Below are positions 1 through 8,049 of a stretch of DNA of 23,412 nucleotides, piece after piece. A program made the position numbers and the translations under genes. Positions within the stretch are counted from its first letter, which is position 1, and each line of letters begins with the position of its first letter. Source of the DNA: a virus; IMG/VR virus record IMGVR_UViG_3300046714_000549, positions 1-23,412 of that record, one strand, 5' to 3'. The notes under the pieces were generated by a model. The model did not search any database, was not told the DNA's origin, and saw only the letters and a program-made list of their open reading frames with translations.

Positions 1-1
1 G

Positions 2-1612
2 CTGCCGAGGGCAGCCGAGCTCCAGCAGGAATGGGTCGAGCGCAACACGTCGCTCATCCGCCTCGAGCAGCGCGCCCGCCAGGAGGTGGCCCGCATCGTG
101 GACGCCCCGATCCGGGAGGGCGTGCGGGTGGAACAGATCCGAGACCGGATCCAGGAGCGCATGAACGTCGTGCGCTCGCGTGCGGAGCTCATCGCCCGCG
201 ACCAGACGCTCAAGCTCTACGGGCAGATTCAGGAGGAGCGGCAGACCCAGGCCGGCATCGAGGAGTACACCTGGTCGACATCCTTGGACGAGCGAGTCCG
301 CGGCAACCCGTCGGGCATCTACCCCAAGAGCCACGGCAACCACTGGAAGCTCGAGGGCAGGACGTTTCGCTGGGACGATCCGCCGGTGGTCGACGAGAAG
401 ACGGGGCGCAAAGAGCACCCGGGCGGAGACTTCCAATGCCGCTGCGCCGCCATCCCGGTGCTCTCCGATGACCTCGAGCCCATCAGCGAGGTGCGCCCGT
501 CGGTGCGCCCACGAGGCGAGCCCGCCAACGACATCCCCGAGGACCTGCCGCCAGAGCCCGGTCCCGATCCGGTGGAGCAGGAGCGCCAGCGGCTGGCCGA
601 GGAACGTGCCCAGCGTGAGGCCGAGCGGGAAGCGGCACGCCTGGCTGCCGAGCAGGAGGCTGCCGTCCAGGCAGCACGCGCGGCAGCGGAAGCCGAGCGC
701 GTCGCCACGACCGAGGCCGAGCGCATCGCCGAAGCTGCCCGGGCATCGAGAGCCGCCGCCCGGGCAGCCCGCACAGCCGAGGCGGCCCGGGTCGTCGAGG
801 AGTCACGAGCGGCGCGCATCGCAGCGAGCGGCCCGGAGATCGCCACCAACGAGCACCTGCAACGGGTGGCCCAGTCGCTCGGCCTGCAGGTGAGCGGAGA
901 CGTGGCGGGCATCGAGAAGATGCTGGGCCGCAAGCTGCGAGAGGCCGAGCTGGGGCAGCTCACCGGAGCTCAAGCGCTCGCCGAGCTCGGCCCGGTGAAG
1001 GGCACGATCCGCATCAGCGGCGGCGCCGTCGAGTACCAGCTCCAGGCCAACGGCGGACACCGGCAGCAGGGCGGCGCCAGCATCATGCGGACCATCACCC
1101 GCAACGCCAAGGGCGAGACGCACGTGTATCACGACCACTACTTCACCCACGCCTCGGCCCAGGGGGGAGGCACCGGGGCCAAGGTGTTGCAGGGCATGTT
1201 TCAGACCTACAAGGATCTGGGCGTGACCCAGGTGGGCGTGAGCGCGGTCGACGTCGGCCAATACTACTGGCCGAAGATCGGCTTCAAGGCGTCGCCCGCG
1301 CTGGTCGCGTCGCTCAAGGCGGACTTCGTTCGGTACCTGCAGAGAGAGGCGGGGCTGACCCCGGAGGTGGCGCAGGCCCTGGTGTTCCGCATGCGCGCGG
1401 CGCGAGACATCGCGATCGCCGACGTCACGGGATACCGGCGGACGCGGGTGACCCCAGCGGGTCCCGGCCACGCCGAGCAGGTGCGCCAGCTACGCGCCGG
1501 CCAGGACTTCCTCATCCACGGCAACCACGCCCAGGTGAGCGGGCTGAAGATGAAGCTCAAGGACGGTGACGCAGGGTGGGAGATCGCCAAGCGGGAGCTC
1601 GGTTTGAAATGA
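2..1612 (+). CDS. Head morphogenesis protein (Mu gpF-like) with acetyltransferase-like C-terminal extension, 5' partial
   Basis: The frame is open to the left edge, so the true start lies upstream; the visible part is 536 residues. The N-terminal part has the Mu gpF / SPP1 gp7 minor head signature: an ARDQT helix near 197-211, a DERVR segment near 287-301, and a terminal GGDFQCRC motif near 422-445. Proteins of this family sit by the portal, act in head assembly and may be ejected with DNA. An Ala/Glu/Arg-rich coiled coil follows (about 575-835). The last 250 residues are not part of the usual family: they contain HDHYFTH, then QGGGTGAKVL (about 1160-1189) and YYWPKIGF (1262-1285), resembling the acetyl-CoA loop and C-terminal part of GNAT acetyltransferases. 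The head assignment is firm; the GNAT-like reading is inference. Confidence 0.85.
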   Translation: MPRAAELQQEWVERNTSLIRLEQRARQEVARIVDAPIREGVRVEQIRDRIQERMNVVRSRAELIARDQTLKLYGQIQEERQTQAGIEEYTWSTSLDERVRGNPSGIYPKSHGNHWKLEGRTFRWDDPPVVDEKTGRKEHPGGDFQCRCAAIPVLSDDLEPISEVRPSVRPRGEPANDIPEDLPPEPGPDPVEQERQRLAEERAQREAEREAARLAAEQEAAVQAARAAAEAERVATTEAERIAEAARASRAAARAARTAEAARVVEESRAARIAASGPEIATNEHLQRVAQSLGLQVSGDVAGIEKMLGRKLREAELGQLTGAQALAELGPVKGTIRISGGAVEYQLQANGGHRQQGGASIMRTITRNAKGETHVYHDHYFTHASAQGGGTGAKVLQGMFQTYKDLGVTQVGVSAVDVGQYYWPKIGFKASPALVASLKADFVRYLQREAGLTPEVAQALVFRMRAARDIAIADVTGYRRTRVTPAGPGHAEQVRQLRAGQDFLIHGNHAQVSGLKMKLKDGDAGWEIAKRELGLK

Positions 1613-1632
1613 AACGCCGGACCGGCTAGACT
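1604..1632 (+). promoter_or_regulatory. Sigma70-type promoter
   Basis: TTGAAA at 1604-1609 and TAGACT at 1627-1632 are separated by exactly 17 bp. The -35 matches consensus at 5 of 6 positions and the -10 at 4 of 6. It overlaps the last codons of the head gene. The expected start near 1639 leaves a normal leader of about 28 bases that includes a Shine-Dalgarno sequence before the ATG at 1667. It does not share the upstream block of the four late promoters, so it is probably read by unmodified host polymerase. Confidence 0.6.
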
Positions 1633-1666
1633 TGGAGTGGTATTTGCGTGAGCACAGGAGCCCGAA

Positions 1667-1828
1667 ATGGCACGACCCGAATCGGACGATGACCTCGCCA
1701 CCGAGCTGATGGACGCCGAAGATCCGGAGCCCGCGGACCTCTTGCGCTTCGATCGCCAAGGCAATCTCATCTCGGGCGCGTACACCGACGACCCGCCCAG
1801 CGAGACGCCGGAGCCCGACCAGAAGTAG
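1667..1828 (+). CDS. Small acidic protein, 53 aa
   Basis: ATG with CAGGAG at 1655-1660, six bases upstream. The product is very acidic and Pro-rich (starts MARPESDDDLATELMDAEDP, ends PSETPEPDQK), with one short non-acidic stretch, LLRFDRQGNLISGAY. I do not recognise a family. It is the first gene after the sigma70-type promoter and is followed five bases later by a winged-helix gene. A DNA-mimic or antagonist role would fit the charge but is speculation. The good ribosome site, the promoter and the GC-rich third positions support a real gene. Confidence 0.6.
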   Translation: MARPESDDDLATELMDAEDPEPADLLRFDRQGNLISGAYTDDPPSETPEPDQK

Positions 1829-1833
1829 CCGCC

Positions 1834-2109
1834 ATGATCCTCGCTGCCGCACCCCGTCGCCGTGATCGCCCCATGCGCGGCGTGACGACCGAGCAGCGCC
1901 GCACGCTGCGGATCGTGACAGCGCTCACCCTGCTCCGCGAAGGGCGCTCTCCGTCGCTGCGCGAGATCGCCGCCGAGCTCCGCATCAGCAAGGACTCGGC
2001 CTTCGATCGGCTGCACTGGCTCGCCAAGAAAAACCTCTGGTGCCAGAGCAGCCGCGCGCTGACCCCGTCGGGGCTGTCGGTCGCGCTCGAGCTATTGACG
2101 CGGCGCTGA
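1834..2109 (+). CDS. LexA-type winged-helix DNA-binding protein, 91 aa
   Basis: Residues about 19-70 follow the LexA N-terminal DNA-binding domain: TTEQRRTLRIVTALTLLREG, then PSLREIAAELRISKDSAFDR as the helix-turn-helix, then HWLAKKNLW leading to the wing. No peptidase or dimerisation domain follows, so the protein is a bare DNA-binding domain. The start at 1834 is chosen because it is five bases after the preceding stop; an in-frame ATG at 1873 still keeps the whole domain. Neither has a strong ribosome site, so translational coupling is likely. The gene ends 12 bases before the first late promoter, making its product a candidate regulator of those promoters; that link is inference from position only. 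Confidence 0.75.
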   Translation: MILAAAPRRRDRPMRGVTTEQRRTLRIVTALTLLREGRSPSLREIAAELRISKDSAFDRLHWLAKKNLWCQSSRALTPSGLSVALELLTRR

Positions 2110-2115
2110 GGGCTC

Positions 2116-2172
2116 CCAGCGTTGGGTCATTCTGCCGTGGTTCAGCGGCCGGCTGACCCCTACGATCCGGGG
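2116..2172 (+). repeat. 57-bp direct repeat, copy A (identical to 9528-9584)
   Basis: Every base from CCAGCG to CCGGGG is identical to 9528-9584, 7.4 kb away. The block contains the whole late promoter P1. Perfect identity, including the promoter spacer that differs in the other two copies, suggests recent duplication or gene conversion. Confidence 0.9.
2121..2172 (+). promoter_or_regulatory. Late promoter P1 (capsid module)
   Basis: Conserved block TTGGGTCATTCTGCCGTGG begins at 2122. The -35-like TGGTTC at 2138-2143 is followed by a 17-bp spacer and the -10-like TACGAT at 2161-2166, then CCGGGG. The GTG start of the protease/scaffold gene lies at 2175, eight bases past the -10, which predicts an essentially leaderless transcript. 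Three further copies occur at 8050, 9533 and 21333. The promoter reading is inference from conservation, spacing and position. Confidence 0.7.
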
Positions 2173-2174
2173 CA

Positions 2175-3344
2175 GTGGCCAGCGTCCAGCGATTCGACGT
2201 AGGGAGACTCGACCGCGCCAAGCGGACGGGTGCCGGCGGCGCGCGGGTACCGGCCTCCGTCGCTCGTACTGGGGTCCAGGTCTACACCGACGAGCGCGGC
2301 AACGTCGTGCGCGAGTACCGCCCGCCCGAGGCCGTGTTCGCGCCGGCCTCGCTCGAGACCCTGGGCAGCATCCCGGTCACGGTAGGGCACCCGGCAGAGG
2401 GCGTGAATCCTCGCAACTACCGGCAGCTGTCGGTGGGGCACGTCTCCGACGCACCGTCTGGGCGCCGCGCGGACGGCCCGCTCGAATGGCTCGACACCGC
2501 CGTGGTCGTCCACGACGCCGACGCGCTCCGCAAGGTCGAGTCCGGCGAGCTCGCCGAGGTGAGCATGGGCTACCTCGCCGACGTGATACCGGAGGCGGGC
2601 ATCGCCCCCGATGGGCAAGCCTACGACGCCAAGCAGACCAACATCCGTTTCAATCATCTTGCGCTGCTCAAGGATGGGCACGCGCGCGCCGGCTCGGGAG
2701 CGCGCCTGCGCCTCGACGGCCACCAGGAGCCTATCCCCATGTTCGTTCGCCACGACGACAACACCACGCCCGCGTCGCAAAAGCTCATCGTCAAGGTCGA
2801 CGGCATCGACGTGGAGAAGGGCAGCGACACCCACCTGTCCCTGCTCGACCGCAGCATCACGGCGCAGACCAAGCGCGCCGACGACGCGACCACGGCGCTC
2901 ACCGCAGCGCAGACCCTGAACGGCGAGCAGAAGGCCAAGCTCGACGCGGCCGAGCTGGAGCTCAAGACGCTCAAGGCCCAGGACGTCAACGTGCTCGTCG
3001 CCGACGAGCTCGCGTTCCGCCAGTCGATGCTGCCTGTCCTGCCCAAGGTAGACGGCAAGCCGTACGACTTCACCGGCAAGACGCGCGAGCAGGTGAAGGC
3101 CGACGCGGTCGGGCCCGCCGTGATGGCCGAGGCCGCCAAGCTCACGAGCGACGCCGAGCGCTCTGGCTTCATCGGGGCGCACCTGAAGATCAAGCTCGAC
3201 GCGGTCGGCAAGGCGCCGGCCTCCTTGCACGTGCCGTCGGTCGTCACCGACTCGACCGATCCGACCAAGCCCAAGAAGCGCCGCGACGCGCGCGCCGACG
3301 CCTTCAATGCCTCGTTCGGGGCAGGAGACACTAAAGCACCATGA
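2175..3344 (+). CDS. DUF2213-family capsid maturation protease / scaffold
   Basis: The first 180 residues match phage DUF2213 proteins: VARTGVQVY, YRPPEAVFAPASL, PVTVGHP, LSVGHV, VSMGY and NIRFNHLALLKDG in order. In this family Ser130 (VSMGY) and His161 (NHLAL) or His72 (GHP) are plausible catalytic residues of a prohead serine protease. From about residue 185 the sequence is charged and helical, with a coiled coil near 230-275 (TAAQTLNGEQKAKLDAAELE), as expected of a scaffold, so protease and scaffold appear fused. The GTG at 2175 is the only sensible start, with no ribosome site, and lies eight bases past the P1 -10 element. The stop overlaps the next start by ATGA. The family call is firm; the catalytic residues are inferred. 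Confidence 0.85.
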   Translation: MASVQRFDVGRLDRAKRTGAGGARVPASVARTGVQVYTDERGNVVREYRPPEAVFAPASLETLGSIPVTVGHPAEGVNPRNYRQLSVGHVSDAPSGRRADGPLEWLDTAVVVHDADALRKVESGELAEVSMGYLADVIPEAGIAPDGQAYDAKQTNIRFNHLALLKDGHARAGSGARLRLDGHQEPIPMFVRHDDNTTPASQKLIVKVDGIDVEKGSDTHLSLLDRSITAQTKRADDATTALTAAQTLNGEQKAKLDAAELELKTLKAQDVNVLVADELAFRQSMLPVLPKVDGKPYDFTGKTREQVKADAVGPAVMAEAAKLTSDAERSGFIGAHLKIKLDAVGKAPASLHVPSVVTDSTDPTKPKKRRDARADAFNASFGAGDTKAP

Positions 3345-4111
3345 CCTCCCTGCTCGTACCCGCGGAAACGCTCGGCCTCGCCACGGCGGGCAGCATCAGC
3401 CGACTCGGCGCCTTCACCACGACCAGGACGCTCAACCAAGCGCTGGGTCTAGCTGAGGGCCTGCTCGTGGCTCCGTCCGGGACCAAGGGTCAGGAGTGCA
3501 TCTCGCCCTCCACGGCGGCGCTCGTCCAGGCCTCGTGCGGCTGGAGCGTCTGGCGTCCGATGAGCGAGGACTTCGACACCACCCACCACTACGCCGACAA
3601 CGAGGCCGTAGCGGTGATGGAGTCCGGGCACATGCACGTGCTGGCCGAAGGCACGGTGGTTGCCGACCAGCCCGTGTATGCCCGCATCACGAGCGACGGC
3701 GGATCGAATCTCGTACTCGGCAAGGCCCGCGGCGATAGCGACGGCGGCGTGACGCTCACGACCACTGCGACGGTCGACGGTCAGTACACCGTCGGGCTCT
3801 CCAACGGCGTGGTCACCGAGTACTTCCAATTCACCGCCAGCACCAGCACCGCCACCCAGATCGTGACGGGCCTGGTCGCTGCGATCGATGCGTCCGCCAA
3901 CTTCGCCGCGACCGGCACCACCACGGCCACCATCACGGCGCAGACCGGCAAGGAAGTGAGCATCGTGTTCCTCCAGGCGCCCACCAACGCCGCCGAGCTG
4001 CTCTACGTCAAGACGGACACGCAGAAGGCCGTGCGCGTGCCCGGCGCCTTCTTCGATCAATCCCGCACGGGCGCCGGCCTGGTCGAAATCCGCCAAGCCA
4101 AGCTCAACTAG
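3341..4111 (+). CDS. Capsid cement / decoration protein with inserted add-on domain
   Basis: Between a DUF2213 scaffold and a DUF2184 capsid protein, phages of this type carry a structural cement (gp24-like) protein. The segment HYADNEAVAVMESGHMHVLA, then ADQPVYARI, has the short-beta pattern of that family (residues about 82-115), resumed near the C-terminus with LLYVKTDTQKAVRVPGAFFD. Between them, at residues about 145-215 (3773-3985), lies a Thr/Ala-rich beta domain that resembles the insertion in the sheath protein encoded at 9622. It overlaps the scaffold gene by ATGA and is probably translationally coupled. The role is supported mainly by gene order. Confidence 0.65.
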   Translation: MTSLLVPAETLGLATAGSISRLGAFTTTRTLNQALGLAEGLLVAPSGTKGQECISPSTAALVQASCGWSVWRPMSEDFDTTHHYADNEAVAVMESGHMHVLAEGTVVADQPVYARITSDGGSNLVLGKARGDSDGGVTLTTTATVDGQYTVGLSNGVVTEYFQFTASTSTATQIVTGLVAAIDASANFAATGTTTATITAQTGKEVSIVFLQAPTNAAELLYVKTDTQKAVRVPGAFFDQSRTGAGLVEIRQAKLN

Positions 4112-4143
4112 TCCGCGCCATCGCGCGTTGAACGAGGAAAACA

Positions 4144-5286
4144 ATGCAACTTCATCAGGTCGATCTCGGGTTCAACGATGGCGCCGGCGGCTCCTCGGAG
4201 GGCGGCGGTTCCGTGCTGCGGCTCGATGCCGACGGCTGCCTCGACATGGACTGGGCGCGCGCCGCGCAGGCCCGCGGGGCCTTCGACTTCTGCCGAGGAC
4301 TGCCCGACGGCTTCCGCTCGGACAGCGCGGTGCCCTTGGCACGCGACCTGAACTACGTGCTCGAGTACGTACGCGACCACTACCGGCCGCTCAAGTACGC
4401 GACCGTGCTGCAGAGCGAGCCCATCCCGGACTGGGCCGAGCGCTGGGAGATCAGCAAGATCACCGGCACGGGCTCGGTGCAGCTCTCGTCCCAGGTGGGC
4501 CGCCAGGACATCGTCACCAGTGACATCAGCCGCGACACCGCGACGGGTCGGGTGTTCGAGATCGTCAACGGCTACAAGTACTGGAATCGCGAGCTCGTGC
4601 GCGCGGCCGTCACGGGCATCAATCCACAGACCGAGCGCGCCATGATCCAGGCGCAGGCGGCCGAAGAGTTCCTCGATGGCCTGATCGCCACCGGCCTGGT
4701 CGGCACGCAGTACGGCAGCGGCGGAGCTCGGGACATGGGCCTCGGTCTCACGGGCCTCGGCAACGACGCCAACGTGGTCGCCGACGGCATCGTGACCGCC
4801 ACGACCAAGGCCTCGGGTGCCACCGGCGCCTGGACCACGGCCGTCGCCGCGGACTTCGCGCTCGTGCTCGATGATCTGCACGCCGTGGTCTCTGCCGTGT
4901 ACACGCGGTCCAAAGAGAAGCACATGGCCGACACGCTCATCATGCCCCAGGACGAGCTCAATGCGCTGGTGCGGCTGAGGCCCGCGGGCTACGCCGCCAA
5001 TGCGCTCAACACCTTCAAGGAAGAGTGGCGGGCACGGCTCGGCAAGGACGGCCGCATCATCGTCTGGGACCGCTTCGCAGCGCTCGGCACCATCAGCACG
5101 GGCCCGCGCATCGCGGCGCTCAATGCGTCGGACAAGAACGTCGCGGCCTACATCACCGGCAAGCCCTACGGCGTCGACCAGGTGCGCGAAGTCACCCGCG
5201 GGTTCGAGGCGAATGCCTCTCTCGTGACGGGCGGCTGCCGCATCCTCGACTCGTCGGGCATCGCCTACCTGGACATCGCGGCCTAA
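4144..5286 (+). CDS. Major capsid protein (DUF2184 family, HK97-like fold)
   Basis: The 380-residue protein has the DUF2184 pattern: LNYVLEYVRDHYRPLKYATVLQSEPIPDWAERWEI, then a RVFEIVNGYKYWNRELVRAAVTGI segment, an ERAMIQAQAAEEFLDGLIATGLVGTQ helix, and a P-domain-like region with ADTLIMPQDELNAL. The ATG has GAGGAA at 4134-4139, four bases upstream, one of the best ribosome sites in the window, as expected for the most abundant virion protein. Gene order (scaffold, cement, capsid, DUF4054) is the standard one. No long propeptide is evident. Confidence 0.85.
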   Translation: MQLHQVDLGFNDGAGGSSEGGGSVLRLDADGCLDMDWARAAQARGAFDFCRGLPDGFRSDSAVPLARDLNYVLEYVRDHYRPLKYATVLQSEPIPDWAERWEISKITGTGSVQLSSQVGRQDIVTSDISRDTATGRVFEIVNGYKYWNRELVRAAVTGINPQTERAMIQAQAAEEFLDGLIATGLVGTQYGSGGARDMGLGLTGLGNDANVVADGIVTATTKASGATGAWTTAVAADFALVLDDLHAVVSAVYTRSKEKHMADTLIMPQDELNALVRLRPAGYAANALNTFKEEWRARLGKDGRIIVWDRFAALGTISTGPRIAALNASDKNVAAYITGKPYGVDQVREVTRGFEANASLVTGGCRILDSSGIAYLDIAA

Positions 5287-5308
5287 CGGGGCCGCTCGGC
5301 GGTTCCGC

Positions 5309-5617
5309 ATGACGGTCAGCACGGCCAGCTTCCTCGTCGCCTTCCCGGAGTTCGCCAAGGCGAATACCGCGATGGTGACGGCGCAGCTGGCGATGGTCGA
5401 GCTCGAGGTCTCCGACAGCTTCGGCGAGTCGCGGGACCTGGCCGTCATGCTGAAGCTCGCCGACGCGCTCGCGCTCTCGCCCTGGGGCAGGGATGCCCGC
5501 GTGGTGCCGAAGGGCGTCGACAACGCGTTCAGCTCCACCTACGGCGTGCGCCTCCAGCGCATGCAGGAGGCCAACGCCGTCAGCGCAAGCCGGCTCGGTT
5601 CCCCCGAGGCCTGCTGA
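5309..5617 (+). CDS. Head-tail connector, DUF4054 family
   Basis: A 102-residue protein that starts with FLVAFPEFAKANTAMVTAQL and continues MVELEVSDSFGESRDLAVMLKLADALALSPWG, the all-helical DUF4054 pattern found after DUF2184 capsid genes. The later segment VVPKGVDNAFSSTYGV matches the usual Gly/Ser strand. It likely forms a ring between portal and neck. No clear ribosome site precedes the ATG, 22 bases after the capsid stop. The stop TGA overlaps the next ATG as TGATG. Confidence 0.8.
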   Translation: MTVSTASFLVAFPEFAKANTAMVTAQLAMVELEVSDSFGESRDLAVMLKLADALALSPWGRDARVVPKGVDNAFSSTYGVRLQRMQEANAVSASRLGSPEAC

Positions 5618-6168
5618 TGGCGACCATCCCCGAGCGCCAGGGCCGCGCGCCTGTCGCGCTGCCGCAGGGCGAGCTCGTCATCACCGTCGGCGTGCACGGC
5701 GACGACGGGGCCGAGGACCACCTGGGCGGCGGCTCCTTCGCGGACGACGGCGCGGTCGAGTCCTCCGGCCTGACCGTGGCCGAGGTGGGCGGGTTCCACG
5801 AGTTCGGCGTCTCGCCATTCCAGCTCCGGAGCGGCGCGGTGCATCCCGGCATCCCGCAGCGCAGCTTCATCCGCGCCTGGTTCGACGAGTCCCAGGCCTT
5901 CATCGCCGAGACGCTGCAGTCGCAGATGGCGCTGGTCGTGGCCGGCAAGCTCACCGCCGAGAAGGCCGGCGAGCGCATTGCGCTAGCGTTCGAGGGCAGC
6001 GTCAAGCAGCGCATCTCCCGCGGCATCCCGCCCCCGAATGCTGCGGCGACCATAGAGGCCAAGGGCTCGAGCAAGCCGCTGATTGATACCGGCCAGCTCC
6101 GCGCGGCCGTGCGCGGCCGGAGCCTCGTCACCACCAGCATGGCCCGGGTGAGCGAGGCCGCGGAATGA
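5617..6168 (+). CDS. Neck / head-completion protein (HK97 gp10-like)
   Basis: The 183-residue sequence has the hallmarks of the gp10 / virion morphogenesis group: VAEVGGFHEFGV, then PGIPQRSFIRAWFDE, then RISRGIPPPNAAATIEAKGS and PLIDTGQLRAAVRGR at the end. These motifs mark neck proteins that close the head or join head to tail. A Gly/Asp-rich loop near residues 27-48 is variable in the family. It overlaps both neighbours (TGATG, ATGA), so the neck genes are probably translated as one coupled block. Confidence 0.8.
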   Translation: MATIPERQGRAPVALPQGELVITVGVHGDDGAEDHLGGGSFADDGAVESSGLTVAEVGGFHEFGVSPFQLRSGAVHPGIPQRSFIRAWFDESQAFIAETLQSQMALVVAGKLTAEKAGERIALAFEGSVKQRISRGIPPPNAAATIEAKGSSKPLIDTGQLRAAVRGRSLVTTSMARVSEAAE

Positions 6169-6752
6169 CCGCCACCCCGACCACCTGGCTCCTGTACCGG
6201 GCGGCCATCGTCGCCGCGGTCGAGGCGGCGCTGCCCACGGCCGTGCTCGCCGAGTGCGGCGTGGCCTGGGAGGACGGGCCGCGGCCGCACGCCAGGCACC
6301 GGGTGCTTCTGTCGATCGTGAGCTCGACCTTCGATGACCGGGATTCGGCGCTCGACGAGGGCGGCGACCAGCGGCTGGAGTCGATGGCCATCGTTGTCGT
6401 GCAGCTCAAGGCCGAGTCCGCGCACGACAGCGGGGATCTAGACGCGCTCTGGCTCATCGAGCAGTGCCGCCTCGGCCTTCGCAAGGTGAGCGTGCGGGAA
6501 GCCCTCGAGACCGCCGGCATCCTCATCACGGTATTCCCGCGGAGCACCCGGAACATCGGCGGGATCGCCGACGATCACGCCATGAGCGTGCATGCTCTCG
6601 AGTTCACCACCTGCTGCACGTTCGTGCTCACGACCACCGAGGACGCGGGCCTCATCGAGCGCTTCACCGCCGAGGGCACGCTGGAAGATCCCGCGGGCCT
6701 AGACATCGACATCGAGATCGATCTGGTCGATCCAGATCCGGAGCCGGTATGA
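6165..6752 (+). CDS. Tail terminator / neck protein (gp12-like)
   Basis: Residues about 90-160 (LDALWLIEQCRLGLRKVSVREALETAGILITVFP, then SVHALEFTTCCTFVLTTTEDAGLIERF) match the neck terminator proteins of DUF3383-type myophages: a helical middle and a closing beta strand before an acidic tail. The last 25 residues are strongly acidic (DIDIEIDLVDPDPEP). By family it should cap the finished tail and join it to the neck. It overlaps its neighbours by ATGA on both sides. The call rests on pattern and position. Confidence 0.65.
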   Translation: MTATPTTWLLYRAAIVAAVEAALPTAVLAECGVAWEDGPRPHARHRVLLSIVSSTFDDRDSALDEGGDQRLESMAIVVVQLKAESAHDSGDLDALWLIEQCRLGLRKVSVREALETAGILITVFPRSTRNIGGIADDHAMSVHALEFTTCCTFVLTTTEDAGLIERFTAEGTLEDPAGLDIDIEIDLVDPDPEPV

Positions 6753-7975
6753 CCTTCGAAAGCAAGCGCCGATCCTTTGGGGCACCGTCCGCCACTCGCC
6801 CGCCGCTGCGCGGACCGAAGGGTGACAAGGGCAACCCGGGAGCAGTCGGGCCGGCAGGCGCCGATGGCGCACTCGTCGCCGGAGCGCGTCACGTGCACGA
6901 GTTCGGCGCCATCGCCCGCGGCATCGGTGACACCGTGTCCGCCGATGAGTGCACCGCCAACACGGTCGCTCTCAACGCCGCGTGCGCCGCAATATTCGCC
7001 ACCGGCGGCACGCTATTTTTCGGCGGCGGCGGCGAGACGGGCGCCGTGTACCACGTCAACGGACCGTGGGGCTTCGTGGTGACGGAGGACACCAACGTGC
7101 GGGTGACCCTCCAGGGGCTCGGCCCGTTCCCGGGCGCGCTGGTCTATAGCAACAACACCAGTCAGGAAAACTTCCGGCTTCACTCCACGATCCCCAACAT
7201 CCGAAACATCTACGTCAAGGACATGCAGTTCCTGGGCGGGCGCACGGCGGTGAGCCTGGTCCGCTGCTTTTATTCCCGGTTCGAGCGCTGCTGGTTTTGG
7301 GGCGCCACGCAGTTCGCGGTGCAGATCGCGTATGGCGGTGACCTGGTGTTTCACGGATGCTTCTTCACAGAGACCGGAGCATTTGGAGACGCGCTTTTCC
7401 TCTACGCCGCTCAAGCGCTCTTTAGCGATACGACCTGGGGCGAGGCCGGCGGCGGTGTGGTCATGTTCGACTCGGCACTCATGATCAAGGGCGGGGTATT
7501 CCAGGCCGCGTGCTTCTACCGCGGCAAGGACTACACGGACTATTGGACCACGCCCGGAACGCCGGTCACGCAAAGCCTGGCTTTTTACTACGGCGAGGAG
7601 TCGTGCATCATTGCCGCGAACTCCGACCTCGACATCGATTGCCGCATGTACGTGGTGAAGATCGGCATATCGATCGACCTCGGGCACAACATCAAGATCG
7701 CCGGGCAGTTCCTCACCGACGGCGCAGCGTTCGAGGGCTTCATCAACGTGATGCGGAACTCCGCGGTCGCGCTGAAGGTGGACGGGCAGTTCCGCTGGAA
7801 CTTCCAGACAGGCTACTTCATCAAGGAAGTGGCCGCGCTCCTACATGACTCGATGATCAACGCGCAGTTCATCAACCAGGGCGGCACCATCACTGCGCTC
7901 GGCACCTCGGCTCCGGCGCTGGTGAACCCTGGAGGGGAAAACAACCTGGTCACGACCCGCACGTTTACCGTGTGA
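6749..7975 (+). CDS. Tailspike with collagen-like stalk and right-handed beta-helix
   Basis: The start is the ATG at 6749, overlapping the previous stop by ATGA; longer upstream frames are shadows. The 408-residue product has a basic N-terminus, a collagen-like run GPKGDKGNPGAVGPAGADG (residues 22-40), then a pectate-lyase-type entry (GDTVSADECTANTVALNAAC, then TGGTLFFGGG). Aromatic short-strand coils follow (MQFLGGRTAVSLVRCFYSRF, FHGCFFTETGAFGD), typical of a parallel beta-helix. Such spikes bind or cleave surface polysaccharide; no catalytic residues can be assigned by eye. The stem-loop at 7987-8043 follows. Confidence 0.75.
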   Translation: MTFESKRRSFGAPSATRPPLRGPKGDKGNPGAVGPAGADGALVAGARHVHEFGAIARGIGDTVSADECTANTVALNAACAAIFATGGTLFFGGGGETGAVYHVNGPWGFVVTEDTNVRVTLQGLGPFPGALVYSNNTSQENFRLHSTIPNIRNIYVKDMQFLGGRTAVSLVRCFYSRFERCWFWGATQFAVQIAYGGDLVFHGCFFTETGAFGDALFLYAAQALFSDTTWGEAGGGVVMFDSALMIKGGVFQAACFYRGKDYTDYWTTPGTPVTQSLAFYYGEESCIIAANSDLDIDCRMYVVKIGISIDLGHNIKIAGQFLTDGAAFEGFINVMRNSAVALKVDGQFRWNFQTGYFIKEVAALLHDSMINAQFINQGGTITALGTSAPALVNPGGENNLVTTRTFTV

Positions 7976-7986
7976 TCCCACCAATA

Positions 7987-8043
7987 GTGCCCGGGCTCGA
8001 CCGCGCCGCAGCCCCACTAGCTGCCGGCGCAGGCCCAGGGCAC
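7987..8043 (+). terminator. GC-rich stem-loop before promoter P2, probable terminator
   Basis: Inner stem: GCGCCGCAGC (8003-8012) pairs with GCTGCCGGCGC (8020-8030) with one bulged C and a seven-base loop, CCCACTA. Outer stem: GTGCCC (7987-7992) pairs with GGGCAC (8038-8043), extended by GGGC/GCCC across a bulged A. No U-run follows, so this is a GC-type terminator at best. It lies between the tailspike stop (7975) and promoter P2 (8050), where insulation would be useful. Confidence 0.5.
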
Positions 8044-8049
8044 GCCACC

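Noticed and set aside
4108-5538. Long minus-strand open frame (476 codons) opposite the capsid gene, and similar ones at 9619-10896, 15176-16396 and 16071-17279
   Set aside because: High GC in third positions keeps antisense frames open. These lack recognisable domains and ribosome sites, and each lies opposite a well-supported phage gene.
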